Source: Miscanthus floridulus (lineage: Eukaryota > Streptophyta > Magnoliopsida > Poales > Poaceae). From it: DNA of 64,000 nt. Positions within the stretch are counted from its first letter, which is position 1, and each line of letters opens with the position of its first letter. The translations under genes were made by a program, and so were the position numbers. The notes below the pieces were generated by a model, which had not been told where the DNA came from, searched no databases, and was given only the letters and a program-made list of their open reading frames with translations. The DNA is taken from assembly GCF_019320115.1 (NCBI RefSeq), contig NC_089584.1, positions 104,895,111 through 104,959,110 on the forward strand, in the 5' to 3' direction. Positions 1-11,852 of this stretch are shown piece by piece.

Positions 1-854
1 CCTAGACAGATTGGTGGTGGTCTCCGTGGAAGCCCGCAAGAAGCTTGTGCGGCACTCCGGAGAAGTGCTTTGTGAGGGGCATTGTGCTCGCCCCGTGGGA
101 GCCGCAAAGAGCAACTCTAGTAAAGCATGTCATTGAGTTACCCTCACCTTTGGGGTAGGTTCTTGTGGCACCCGACGTACGGGCTTGGCGGGTGATGCCA
201 ATTAGCCGCCGAACCACCAAGTGAGCGGTCGACACAATGGGGACTAGCGTGTTGGCAAGCACGTGAACCTCGAGAGAAAAATCATCGTGTTAACCTTATT
301 CTTCCTATTGGTTTGCATCCCCATTACACAAGCTTGTGATTACTTTTATATACATTGTGCTTGTGTAGTTGCTCTTGTAATTAGTTAGCTTGTGTAGCTT
401 ACTAGTTACCTTCTTGCTTGTGTAGCATAGAAGTAGCTCCCTTGCATGACTAATTTGGTTTGAGTAACCTTGTTAGTCATATTGCTTAGTTTGTGTAGCT
501 AAGTAATTGCGCTATCTAATTTGGCATTGGTTGCCTTGTTATTGAGCATTGCTAGTGAGTTTAGGTGGCTTTGTGCTTTTGCTTACTAGCATGTGTAGGA
601 GCTCCCTTGTCACTTAAAGTACTAGTGGCATAGGTTTATGGACCTTGCTTCTAGAATTGGTTAGGAGAGCTCTAGCTAGCCCGGCACCTTTGTTTCTTGA
701 TTAGTATCTTTGAAAGGTGCTAGTGAACATAGATAGAGGGGTGTAGTCTTGGTTAGACCAATAGTTTTAATTCCACACTTATTTCAGTTAGCCGGCACGA
801 TTAAGTTTTAGAAAAGACTATTCACCCCCTCTAGTCGCCATCTCGGCTCTTTCA
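1..854 (+). repeat. 5' LTR (partial) of gag-only Copia-type element
   Basis: This stretch matches 6578-7433 almost base for base over its whole length, so it is the right part of a 5' LTR whose beginning lies outside the window. It ends in CTTTCA, directly before a primer binding site. It contains a degenerate series of short phrases built on CTTGTGTAGC between about 350 and 600. Minus-strand reading frames here are not genes. Confidence 0.85.
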
Positions 855-856
855 AT

Positions 857-868
857 TGGTATCAGAGC
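857..868 (+). other. Primer binding site (initiator tRNA-Met)
   Basis: TGGTATCAGAGC lies 2 bases after the LTR end. This is the standard complement of the 3' end of initiator tRNA-Met used by most plant Copia elements, and it fixes the element orientation as plus. Confidence 0.9.
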
Positions 869-905
869 TAGGTCTCTCATTTGTGGTCTTCACCGACCTG
901 AGAGG

Positions 906-3015
906 ATGGCGAACTTTGGGCTAGAGGTTGTTTGTGACACACACATTTTTGATGGCACAAACTATGCACGGTGGAAATGTCATATGCTTGATCATTTATG
1001 TGAATTGGTTTCCAAGGCATGGTGGATCATTGTTGTTGGTTTTTCTCGTGATGCTTTGGATAAGGACAACCTAACCCAAGCACAAGAGGATTGCTTACAA
1101 CTTGATCATCGTGCTCTTTATTATCTAACTTGTGCTTTACATGACGATGTTTTTAGACGTGTGTGGGACTTGGAGAATGCTCATGATATGTGGCTAGCAC
1201 TCCAAGCCTTCTACGGTGATTCCTCCACATGGGATGATGGTAAATTCAAGAAGGAGGATGAGCCTAAGAAGGAGGCGTATGAGTGTGTCGAGCATAACCA
1301 CAATTTCATGATTGTGGAAGATTACTCCACCTCATGGTCAAGTGATGATGATGATGATCGATCCACTACAAGTTCACTTGACAAGGTTGAGGATGATGCC
1401 ATAAGTGTTGCAAGTGATGATGCTATCCCATGCACACTTGATGGTGATGACGGTTCATGCTCAAGCCATGATGATGATGCTACTACAAGCTCTTCTCCAT
1501 CACCACATTGCTTCATGTCACAAGGTGACCCCAAGGTATCAAATGATAATGTGGTTGATCATGTTGATTCATATGATGAGCTTGTTAGTAGACTTGCTAG
1601 CATGACCATATCTTTAGAAAATGAGAAAGCTAAAACAATGAAATTAGAAAATGAAAACTCATTTCTAAAGAACTCTTGTGAAGAACATAAGAAATTACTT
1701 GATGCTTATAAATCTTCACATGATGAGCTTAAATTGAATCATAAGACAGTACTTACATCTCATGATAAACTATTAGAACAACATGCTTCTCTCATTAAAA
1801 TGTTTACAAAGAAACTTAAAAATAATGAGAGCTCTTCACATGGGTCACATGATCAATCATATATTGTTACTAACCCTTGTGATGTAGGCAAGAAGCATGT
1901 ATCCACCTCTTATGATGATTTACTAGATATGCCATGCTCTTCACATATAGATGCTTGTTCTACTCTCTATGTCTTGTGAGACTAACCTTTTGAAGGAGAA
2001 CAATGAGCTCAAAAATAAAGTAAAGAAATTGAGCAACAAGTTAGAGAGGTGCTACAACTCTCAAGTCACCTTTGAGCATATGTTGAAGACTCAAAGAAAC
2101 TTTGGTGATAAGAGTGGAGTCAGCTTCAAGACTAGGAAAGTCAATCATCAAGAAAGCCGCAATGACACAAGTGGCATTGGCTTCAACAAGAGCAAGATCA
2201 AGGGCAAAAGATAGGACAAGAGAAGATATGAAAGAGAGATAAAGAAGCAAGAACAAGAGAAGCTCTCTCATTTCATGTGCTTCAAGTGCCATGAAGTGAG
2301 ACATCTTGCAAATGGTTGCCCCAATGAAGAAAAGATCAAGTTGAAGAAAGAAGAAGAGAGGCTAAAGCATGTCAAGTGCTTCAAGTGCCGCACTTAGGGT
2401 CATCTTACCTCAATGTGCCCAACCAAGCAATTGGTGGAGCAACAAGTGAAGCCTCAACAAAAGCCATAAGTTGAGCAAGAAAAGACACCCCAAGTTCAAA
2501 TCAAGATCAACCATGAAGATGGTGGTGACTTGATAAAGAAGAAGAAAATAAGAAGGGGTAAAAAGGCAAGGCATCCAATGCAAACACAAGATGCTAAGAT
2601 GATGAGCAAGAATGAAGATGAGAAGAAAGATTATGCTCACATCAAGTGCTTCAAGTGTGGAAGTATGGGACACTTTGCCTCTAAGTGTCCCACCAAGCTT
2701 AAGAAGAAGGCTCAAGCAATTCATGAGAGGCAAGGCAATGAGAAGCACCACATGAGCAAGGAAGAGAAGGCTCAAGCAAAGAGAAAGTGCTACTCATACC
2801 TGGAAAGGGGACACATGGTACATTCATGTCCCCTAGGTGACATTTCTAAGCCTATTTCAATTGTTGATAATAATGTGCTTGGAAAGAATGGTAATGGTAC
2901 CTCTATGGTTGCTATTGCAAAACATCCCGCTACTCATACTAAGGCGTTGCCTAAGTATGTTGCTCCTAACTTGAGAGGACCCAAAGTTGTTTGGGTACCA
3001 TCAAAAAGTGGATGA
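906..3015 (+). pseudogene. Degenerate Copia gag with four zinc knuckles
   Basis: A gag nucleocapsid gene. The first 357 codons (906-1979) begin with the typical Copia gag start (DGTNYARWKCHMLDHL), then an Asp/Ser-rich acidic stretch and a coiled-coil-like region rich in Lys, Glu, Asn and Leu. After a frameshift near 1950-1980 the frame continues from 1951 to 3015. It is interrupted by stops at 2212-2214 (TAG), 2395-2397 (TAG) and 2467-2469 (TAA). This second part encodes four CCHC knuckles: CFKCHEVRHLANGC, one broken by the second stop, CFKCGSMGHFASKC, and CYSYLERGHMVHSC in which the second Cys is Tyr. No protease, integrase or reverse transcriptase follows. It cannot be translated as one protein as it stands. 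Confidence 0.85.
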
Positions 3016-5849
3016 ATGTGTGTAGGTACCATGGCATTGGAGGCTTGATTCAATTGTTTTCATATTGATCATCATTTGTTGAATCAAGCATTGAAGCTTA
3101 GTGCATATCCAACCCAATGCTAAGTGAAAATTAAGTGAAGTCCAAGTGCTACAATATACAAGTGTCAATATTCAAGTTGTGGTGATTTATTGGATTATTT
3201 GAAGGCTTGCAAATATTTGAGTTGAAGCTTGCTAAATGGATGATCATGAGTTAACCAAGGTATATCTCTTGTTGATCATTTTATTCAGGTGCATATGAGT
3301 TGATTGAATTGGATAAATATGCAATATTGCTTGCTATAAGATGATTGAATGGATAAGTTGATAAGTAGTCAAGTTTGGATTGATTTGTGTTGGATAAATT
3401 CATAAGATGACATTTAATAAGTGGTCTGAATGGATATATATCTTATGGAAGTATTCAAACGAGTTAGTTTTAAGTTTGATTCATATTTGATGAAGTAAAG
3501 CTCAATTGTTGAAATCTGTCCCATATTGAAAATCTAAGCTAGCTGTGATCTTAGCCATGTTTGAGTGATCAAAATCTATTGGATTGGCATGAAAATTGGT
3601 GTACATGTTCTAGACTTATGGTATAAGATGCTGTAGAAATTTCATGAAATTTGTATAAGAAATGCTTTGGTTTTGGAGTGGATCTTGTCAGCTATAGTGC
3701 AGCAGTTTTTAGCATGTAGCAGTGGTGGAAGAATTGAAATCTGATAGCAATCTATAAGTCAAATGAAGCTCAAATTTTTACAACTGCTAGATAACTTAAT
3801 AAATCACATCTCCACCAAATTTTATGATATTTGAATTTGTACTTTGGGAGATATGCTTATTTCTTTGAAGAGTACATAATCTGCCAGAAAAGTGACAAAT
3901 ATTGGATTGATCTAGAGTCACTTTGATTGAAAGGTCCTTAAATTGGAAATATGTTTATAAGTAATTGAGGCATCTAAGTTTGGTTTTGAGAAGATCTAGA
4001 AGCATGACAAGCAAAGAATACAAGGCCATTTAATTGAGGAGTGTACTTTGCACACTTTTGGTACTCAAGATGAAGATCAAGATCAAACTCAAGTTGAAAT
4101 TGAAGTTTTAAGTTCTAGATATGATTAGAAATCTTTTGGTAGAAAGAAAAGGACTTAAACAAGTAGAAAGAAAAAGACTTAAAGAAGAAATCAAGATTAC
4201 TCATCAAGTTAAGTCCATCACTTGGATCAATCAATCAAATCATTTCAAGAGAGTATCAAGAATGGTTCTTAGAGAGAGATCACTTCTCCCTAGTGTAGGG
4301 GTTTACCGCCTATGTGTAGGTGAACCAAGTGTGGTACTTGGAAGGCTAACATGGAAGTGGTGATTCAAGGGACATTTGAGATGCTTAGTTGAAGCAATCA
4401 AAAGGGTTGATCAAGAAAAGCAAGCAACGCCTAAAAGAGAGCTAGTCATGATATGTCAAGTGGTATTCTCACGTTGATGCTCTCATGCAAGCATTGATCA
4501 AAAGATGAAGCAAGCCAACCACAACAAGAAAGTGCACTTGATCATAAGTGGTATTCATTTCATATGGGTGAAGAATGAACTTCAAAATGGTATCTATTGG
4601 TCTTCACCAAGCTTATAATTGGATTTCACATTGTTATTGGAGTAATGAATTGGAATTTATGTGACTATCCTCTACTCCAACATAGCAAATGTATTATTGT
4701 AATGTGCATGATCATTTCATCCCTTACTAGTATATGGTTAGTGCATATAGTACATGCTTCATAGGATCATGCATAACAAATAAAATGTTTAAATTCATAA
4801 GTTACCACTATTGCTTGAATTATTACTTGATCTAGTGGTTAGTATATGAATTTGTTCATGAGCTAGTGAACCCAAGTACTTGACTCAATTTAGATTGCTA
4901 ACAAGTGATAAGTACAACATTGGCAAGATAACCCTTACAAGAGGTGCGAAGAAGCTTGTCATTAGTTCAAACTGGACTTGGAAGCTTAGGCAAATTAATT
5001 TAGTTTAAGTTAACATTAGAAGCTCATGATAATGATAAGAGTACAAGCACAAGACAACAATACAAATGGATATCTAGTTTGTATGTTTCAAAATGATATC
5101 TAGACTCAAGTATTTCATCAAGAACATCATGTCTAGATCAACTCACAAGTGATATCCTATATGTGGTACTCATGAAGATAACAAATGTTCAAGAAATGAT
5201 TCTTATTGATAAAGTCCAACAAGTGGTTCCATACTAGAAGATTCTTTCAAGTGATATCATACTACACATGATATCAATCATACAAGATGATGGTTCCACA
5301 AGTGATCCTTAACTTTAAGTGATCATCAAATGAAGAATGCATCCCTCACCTACAAGAGCTCAAGTGTATCAAATGGATGACCCATGCTATCACATAGGGG
5401 AAGGTGGCACACCAATTGATATCAAGATCAAAGATCCTACGTGTGGTATCTCAAGAAGCCCTATATAAGTTACAAGTGGTATCTTCAAGTGGTGTCATTC
5501 CAACAATCAAGTGATGTCCATAAAAAAAGCAAGATTCAAGCATCAGCCATGAAGGTGAAAATGGCTTGGAGATGTTGCAAAGCTCACACATGTGATGATG
5601 AAGGAGCTTATTACACATGAGACATGACATTGAGTCATGTGATCAAGGTGGAGAAGATCAAGACAAGACTCGGCTTGATGGACCAGTTGCAAGTGTGAAG
5701 AGCAAGTCGAAGGCTTTGGAGTGATGGACCGCGTGGCGGTGAAGCTTGAGCAAGACTTGGCGCCGATGGACGATGGCAACGGTGAAGAGCAAGTAAAGTC
5801 AAGATCGATGAACCAATATGATCACGTGATGATATGAAGTGGATCATAT
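3016..5849 (+). other. Non-coding interior of gag-only element
   Basis: About 2.8 kb of AT-rich sequence between gag and the 3' LTR, where pol would normally be. It has no reading frame longer than about 80 codons and no recognisable integrase, reverse transcriptase or RNase H. Short phrases such as AAGTGGTATC recur between 4500 and 5500. The element therefore depends on enzymes from elsewhere. Confidence 0.6.
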
Positions 5850-7433
5850 CATTGTTGATCATGTTGGTGCATGTGTTGCATCAACATTGGAGGAGATGGA
5901 ATAGAATGCGCAAGGCAAAGGTATAACCTAGGGCATTTCATTTCACCGGTCATAGGTGTGTAGAGAAGTTGATGACCGGGTTTAGGATAGATGGCCATAC
6001 TATCAAGAGGAGCAAACTTATTTGCATATCGGTGTGGTCGCCCTGCTGGAAAGTGACCGGACACTAGGGCTGTGTCCGATCACGTCCGACCGGACGCGTC
6101 TGGTCGGAGTCGGTACCTTACTGTAAATAACTGGACGTTGAGGGTCCAGCGTTCGGTCTATTGAAGCTGCTGCGTTCGGTCAGAAGATGGCCGTTGAGAT
6201 CGGAAGAATGCCATTGAACGTAGGTGACACGTGGCATGCATCGCACGACCGGACACTGAGGTCCAGCGTCCGGTCGATTCGACCGGAGCGTCCGGTTGAC
6301 CCGATAGTTGTCCAGTGAAGAGGTAATAGCTAGTTTAGCCCTTGGGGCTATAAATAGAAGTGGCCTTCGGCCATGGCTGGTGCTGAGCACCTTGGGGGAC
6401 TTTGTGTCCATGCTTGTGAGTGCTTGGGAGCCCTCTATCTCACACATACTTGATAGTGATCATCCGATTGTGTGAGTGAGCGATTCTTGTGCGATTGCAT
6501 CGTGAGGTTGCATTAAGTGGTTCTAGGTGATCGAGTTGCAAGCCGGTGGTGCTTGTTACTCTTGGAGGTTGCCACCTCCTAGATGGCTTGGTGGTGGTCT
6601 CCATGGAAGCCCGCAAGAAGCTTGTGCGGCGCTCCGGAGAAATGCTTTGTGAGGGGCATTGTGCTTGCCCCGCGGGAGCCGCGAAGAGCAACTCTAGTAA
6701 AGCGTGTCATTGAGTTACCCTCACATTCGGGGTAGGTTCTTGAGGCGCCCGACGTGCGGGCTTGGTGGGTGATGCCAATTAGCCGCCGAACCACCAAGTG
6801 AGCGGTCAACACAATAGGAACTAGCGTGTTGGCAAGCACGTGAACCTTAGGAGAAAAATCATTGTGTCAACCTTGTTCTTCCCGTTGGTTTGCATCCCCG
6901 TTACACAAGCTTGTGATTACTTTTATATACATTGTGCTTGTGTAGTTGCTCTTGTAATTAGTTAGCTTGTGTAGCTTACTAGTTACCTTCTTGCTTGTGT
7001 AGCATAGAAGTAGCTCCCTCGCGTGACTAATTTGGTTTGAGTAACCTTGTTAGTCACATTGCTTAGTTTGTGTAGCTAAGTAATTGCGCTCTCTAATTTG
7101 GCATTGGTTGCCTTGTTATTGGGCATTGCTAGTGAGCTTATGTGGCTTTGTACTTTTGCTTACTAGCATATGTAAGAGCTCCCTTATCACTTAAAGTACT
7201 AGTGGCATAGGTTTATGTGACCTTGCTTCTAGAATTGGTTAGAAGAGCTCTAGCTAGCCCGGCACCTTTGTTGCTTGATTAGTATCTTTGAAAGGTGCTA
7301 GTGAATATAGATAGAGGAGTGTAGTCTTGGCTAGACCGATAGTTTTAATTCCGCACTTGTTTCGGTTAGCCGACGTGATTAAGTTTTAGAAAAGACTATT
7401 CACCCCCCTCTAGTCGCCATCTCGACCCTTTCA
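5850..7433 (+). repeat. 3' LTR of gag-only Copia-type element
   Basis: The part from 6578 to 7433 repeats 1-854. The LTR ends in CCCTTTCA at 7433. Its left boundary cannot be fixed because the matching part of the 5' LTR is off the window; 5850 is an estimate. Between 6060 and 6320 it has several CCGGACG/CGTCCGG motifs typical of the U3 part of the related LTRs in this window. A TATA-like GGCTATAAATAG lies at about 6346-6357. Confidence 0.7.
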
Positions 7434-7502
7434 CTCGGTGGGTCTCCTCATACATCGGGTCGAGCAGGTGGAATTGCGCCATCCTACAAAAAAGTCAATG
7501 AA

Positions 7503-10402
7503 TTAGAAATTTAATATGCAATAAAACATGAACTTAGAAATATACAAGTAATTGACACAATTACATGTATAATTAATTAAATGAGTACGACAAATATTAA
7601 GTAATATAATCAACCCATAATCGCACCTCACTAATCTGCCAATGGCAACTTCGTGAATTGTGTCCAAGTCTACCACACTTGCCGCACTCGTACTGCTCGG
7701 GGTCAGTAACAAATGGGGTTCCTCTCCCATGCCTTGTTCTTCTGGGTATCTGATCCATAACTATCCTGTGCCTCGTCCTTTTCCTTAATCCACGCTTGTT
7801 CCAACGGTAAGCTGGATCCGCAATGTACTTCGACCCATCATATGGAGGCCACTCTCTAGGGTCCTAGAAAGGCACGAAGCGGGGGCTCCATGTGTGCACA
7901 AGCGTGTCGACACTGAACTCGTGAGGTATCCTGCTCTCGATATTATAGTTATGATGCCTAGCTGCTGCCACCAAATAGGAACAAAGAAAGTGGTACTGTC
8001 TTGGTTTACCACAAGTGCATTTGAAATCTTGGAGGACAACCACATGCATCCTCGACTCTCAAACCTCGCCGTCAGACGTTGTACCGCCCCTATACTCGAC
8101 CTGATAAGTCCCTATGGCATGATCAAAGCATGTAACCTCATATGTGCCAGCCCTTTCATTTGCCTTCTCTAGGTATGCCTTCGGTTTTAGAGCCCATATC
8201 TCTCCATCACTCCATAACTTCAATGCATGGGCGTATCTATCGTTGAACCAGGCCACAAGCTTATAGAAGGTGAATTGAACGATTGCATTCACGGGCATAC
8301 CACATATCCTCAATAGCAACTTATTGAATGACTCCGCCATGTTACTGCACTAAAACTCGTACCTCCATCCACCGACATCGTGAGCTCTTGTCTATTTCTC
8401 CAAAATCCCTCATCAAACCAATGAGCCATTGTCTACCTTCTGCATTTGATGCGGTTCTGACCTGCTCTAACTTTTTTTGAAAGTACTTGTCCTCAAGCTA
8501 TCGAGCAGCTTCCTAGAACAGATCAAAGTTACCATTCATACCATCCTTTCGGAGTAGATTCTCGGCAAGGTGCCGAGTACACCAACGATGGTGTAAAGGT
8601 GCATACCCCTCTATCTGCTCTCGCACGGCATTAAGTATGCCCTGGTGCCTATTAGATATGACGACAACCTCCCTGCTAGGCCCAACCACGTGTATCCAGA
8701 CTAGCCTCAAGAACCATCCCCAACTATCATTGTTCTCCTTCTCAACCAAAGCAAATGCCAAAGGAACCAATTTGTTGTTCGCATCACAGGATATGGCTAT
8801 AAGAAGTGTGCCCTTTTATTTGCAAATCAGAAACGTACCATCAATGGAGAAGATGGGACAACAGTGCCTAAAGGCCTCAACACACTGAGGGAAGCACCAG
8901 AAAGCACGGAAGAATATCTGCCTCCCATCTTTCCATGCATTTGGTTTTGGGATGTACTCATAATACATGCCTAGATTCACTGCTTTGATTGCATTGAAAA
9001 GTATTGGTAGCTACTCGTACCCATCCTCCTAGTCCCCATATATCATCTTCCACGCTCGTTGCTTAGCCCTCCAAGCTTTACCATAAGTTATCACATAACC
9101 TCCATACAACGCCTCAATGATCCTAATAATTGTCCTCACCTTCATGTTGGGTTCTCTCTGCAATATTCCCATCAACCGCTTGACAATGAGGGTAGATATC
9201 AACTGCCGATGTCTCAGTGTCAGCTCATGGTCAGCACAATTGTGTGACCCAACAACTTTTATGATCTTCCACTTTCCGATGACCATTTGCTTCCTTGCAC
9301 AAACCCTCCATGGGCAGCATTCCTTGTCACACATAACTGTGTAACAGCGCTTCGCATATGAATGCAAGACCTTGTAAGGTCTCTTTCGTATCACTGCAAA
9401 CTCCTGCAACCACCTCTTCAATACAGGGAAGTCATTGAACACCCTCCCATTCTCAATTACCATGTTAGGGTCGGCCTCAGGAGCTTCTAAGAGCTCATCA
9501 TCACGTCCTTCTACACATGTCTGATCGGAATGAGTAAGATCGCTGAACTCGTGAACTCTTGGATCACGGCGGCCGGGAAAGATATGCCTCAGCATCTCAA
9601 CATCACTCTCTGTCAGCTCTCCAACAGGGCGATCGTCATCAGAATCAAGAGCCCTTGCCATCTCATATGGCTCCAAATCATGCATAATTTCAACACTATT
9701 GGAGCCACGGAATCTATCTCCAAAGTGCACTTGCGCAGCAACAGGGGGCACATCCACATTCTTAGGAAAGTCTCCTGCAACATAAGCAGAGAAATGAGGA
9801 AAGAATAAAAGAAATGGATATAAGGAAGAGGGTAAGCTCCCAATAATCATGCGGTTAAGACACTTACTCAGATGATTCTGTGTTAAAGGGATCTTATGAG
9901 GAGGATCTGCCACAACAATATGAGCCTCACAAGCATCTCCAACTACCGCATTGGGGGTAGATTGAGCATCGGGAATCGTAGGTGCAACCTCCACCTCCAT
10001 ATCAGGTTCCGTGATGGGAGAGTCGATGTGTGCCTGCTGACCCATTGGTGGGAAAGACCCATGAGGGATGGGATCAACTAACACCCAACGCACAACCACA
10101 TCCAAACATTATAGCTGGCTCTTCATAGTCGATCTCACATAGTTCCCCCACTGATCCACACACCTAATTGGGATCATTCGCCTAAGGATGTTGGGAGGAG
10201 AACCTAGGTGCAGTACACCCTCAACTACAATGCCATTATCTCCGAGGCAATGCAGCTCCTCCCGAGCCCTTGCAACCATCTCACTAAATGAAGGCCTATC
10301 ATTGAATAGCACAGGCACGCTTTGCATGTCAACAAACTCAACATATCCATAGCGATCGTATTCAACAGTGCCTCCATGATATATGGTCACTAGGTTGTCC
10401 AT
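7503..10402 (-). pseudogene. MuDR-type MULE transposase, inactivated
   Basis: The frame starts at 10402 (MDNLVTIYHGG) and runs to an in-frame TAA at 10109-10111. It resumes in the same frame to about 9029 with the MuDR DNA-binding region, including CPWRVCARKQ and WKIIKVVGSHNC. An unspliced intron with donor GTAAGT lies near 9870. The core follows in pieces: FSIDGTFL with the first catalytic Asp near 8850, the block at 8513-8770, and the block at 8059-8340. A SWIM-like Cys region is near 7864-8049 and a CCHC knuckle (CGKCGRLGHNSRSC) near 7660. The usual ISDRH motif reads ISNRH near 8655, so the second catalytic Asp is lost. Several further stops make it non-functional. Confidence 0.8.
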
Positions 10403-10746
10403 CTAGTTCAAACACATAACGAAACACATGTCCTTTAGTCTAAATTAGACGCTAGATAGTACCTAACAAGTACTTTCTAACTATAAACTAAGTAAATAAG
10501 ATAACTATATACATAGATACAGTGTACTAACTAAATAGCTAGGTCCTATTTAGTTAACTAAATATGTAACTACCTATCTAAGTAGCTATCTAACTATATC
10601 TATGTACATATGTATCTATGTTTCTATCTATCTACATATATATCTCACTAGATCACTAACTAAATCAACTACCTAAGTCATCACATTAACTAGTAAATAA
10701 TAAATGCCAACTAAGTAGGTATATTACATATTCACAATTTTTACCT

Positions 10747-11300
10747 TTGCAACGACTGATCCGTGGACGTCGGCACGGGCAGCCAATTAGGCGAGGCCAG
10801 GTGCGGGTGGCACGGCATGGCACGGCGGGCGCCAAGCGGCACGACGCGGGCGCGACGTGGCCACGACACGGTCATTGCACGGCAGGCACGGCGCCGGCGC
10901 GGCACGACGCGGTGCGCTCAAGGCAGGGGCAACCGGTTGTGGCACGGTGCGGGCGCGACGCGGGGCGTGGGCCTGGCACGGTGGCCGCCACGGCCGCGGC
11001 TGAGGAAGCAGGGAAGGGCGACCGGCGCGGGCGCGGGCCACACCGCGGGCTTGGGGCAGACGTGGGGCTCGGGGCGGGCACGGGGCGAAGACGGCGGCCG
11101 GCGCAGGCTCTAGGCGTGGCGCGGCTGGTGGCGGGCTTCGGTGTGCGCCGGCGAGGGCGAGGGCGAGGCCGCATGGGCTCGGGCGGCCTGTGGTGGGCTC
11201 CGGGCACTACGGCGACTGTGCTCTGCTCGGCTCGGGCGATGGAGATGCGAGAGAGAGAGGGAGAGAGGAAGAGAGAAAGGATTGGGGCCCCTATGTAATA
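10747..11300. other. GC-rich end segment of degenerate MULE
   Basis: A very GC-rich stretch, with overlapping open frames on both strands as expected of GC-rich sequence, between the AT-rich leader upstream of the transposase (10403-10740) and the GGCGCC array. CACGGC/GCACGGCG phrases recur. I see no recognisable protein and treat the frames as chance. It could be captured host sequence, as is common in MULEs, but I cannot identify a donor. Confidence 0.4.
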
Positions 11301-11304
11301 AAGG

Positions 11305-11475
11305 CTCGGCGCCGAGCTTGGCGTCAAGATCTCCGGCGCCGAGCTCGGTGCCTGGGTAGCTGGCGCCGAGCTCCCTGCCATATTACCTCCACGTGGGTCT
11401 TGAGCCCAAGAGCTCGGCGCTAGGGACGCTGGCGCCGAAACGTGTTAGCTCGGCGCCAGCATCGATGGCGCCGAG
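11305..11475. repeat. GGCGCC palindrome array in MULE end
   Basis: Six or seven copies of a palindrome cored on GGCGCC or a one-base variant within about 170 bp: near 11305, 11333, 11361, 11413, 11429, 11449 and 11466. Most are flanked as CTCGGCGCCGAG or CTGGCGCCGA. They lie upstream of the minus-strand transposase start, in the terminal region of the element. Confidence 0.8.
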
Positions 11476-11852
11476 CTAAGGGTCCAGATTCTGAAATCTT
11501 TCCTCCAGGGACGTATTTGTGAAAAACTTAAAAATAAAAAATTTGGCCATCGACCGCGAATCGAACGGATGTTATATCTTCTCTGATGGAAGAAATGTGT
11601 GCGGTTTTTCTCCCTAAGAGACAAGTATCTGGTTTGGCTTTAAGTAATCTGAGTGTTTTAAAGTCGCTAGACACCCGATTCATTCTGACCGTTGGATAAA
11701 GATCGAACACCCATCCTTTTTTCTTCTACCTCCGGTCCATGGGCGTTGACCGTGTCACCGTGAAACGCCACCGTTGCCCACCGCCCACCGCCCACTGCCC
11801 TACCGTGCCCGCAGTGACCTCCTCCTCCTCTCCTGCCATCATCATGGCCATG

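Larger units (their letters stand above)
7434..11700 (-). mobile_element. Degenerate MuDR-like MULE, cut by the LTR element
   Basis: A minus-strand Mutator-like DNA transposon. It reads from a GC-rich end with GGCGCC palindromes (about 10.7-11.5 kb) through a transposase pseudogene to 7434, where the LTR element at 1-7433 interrupts it. The missing 3' part probably lies left of the window. At 7434-7488 the minus strand shows an acceptor-like TTTTTTGTAG followed by a frame starting MAQFHLLDPMYEETHR, which looks like one more exon. The outer right end is not defined because the partner inverted repeat is not visible. Confidence 0.65.

Noticed and set aside
10747..11381. Overlapping long frames (up to 183 codons) on both strands in a GC-rich stretch
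   Set aside because: All frames are open because of base composition. Ala/Arg/Gly/Pro-rich products with no motif are expected by chance.
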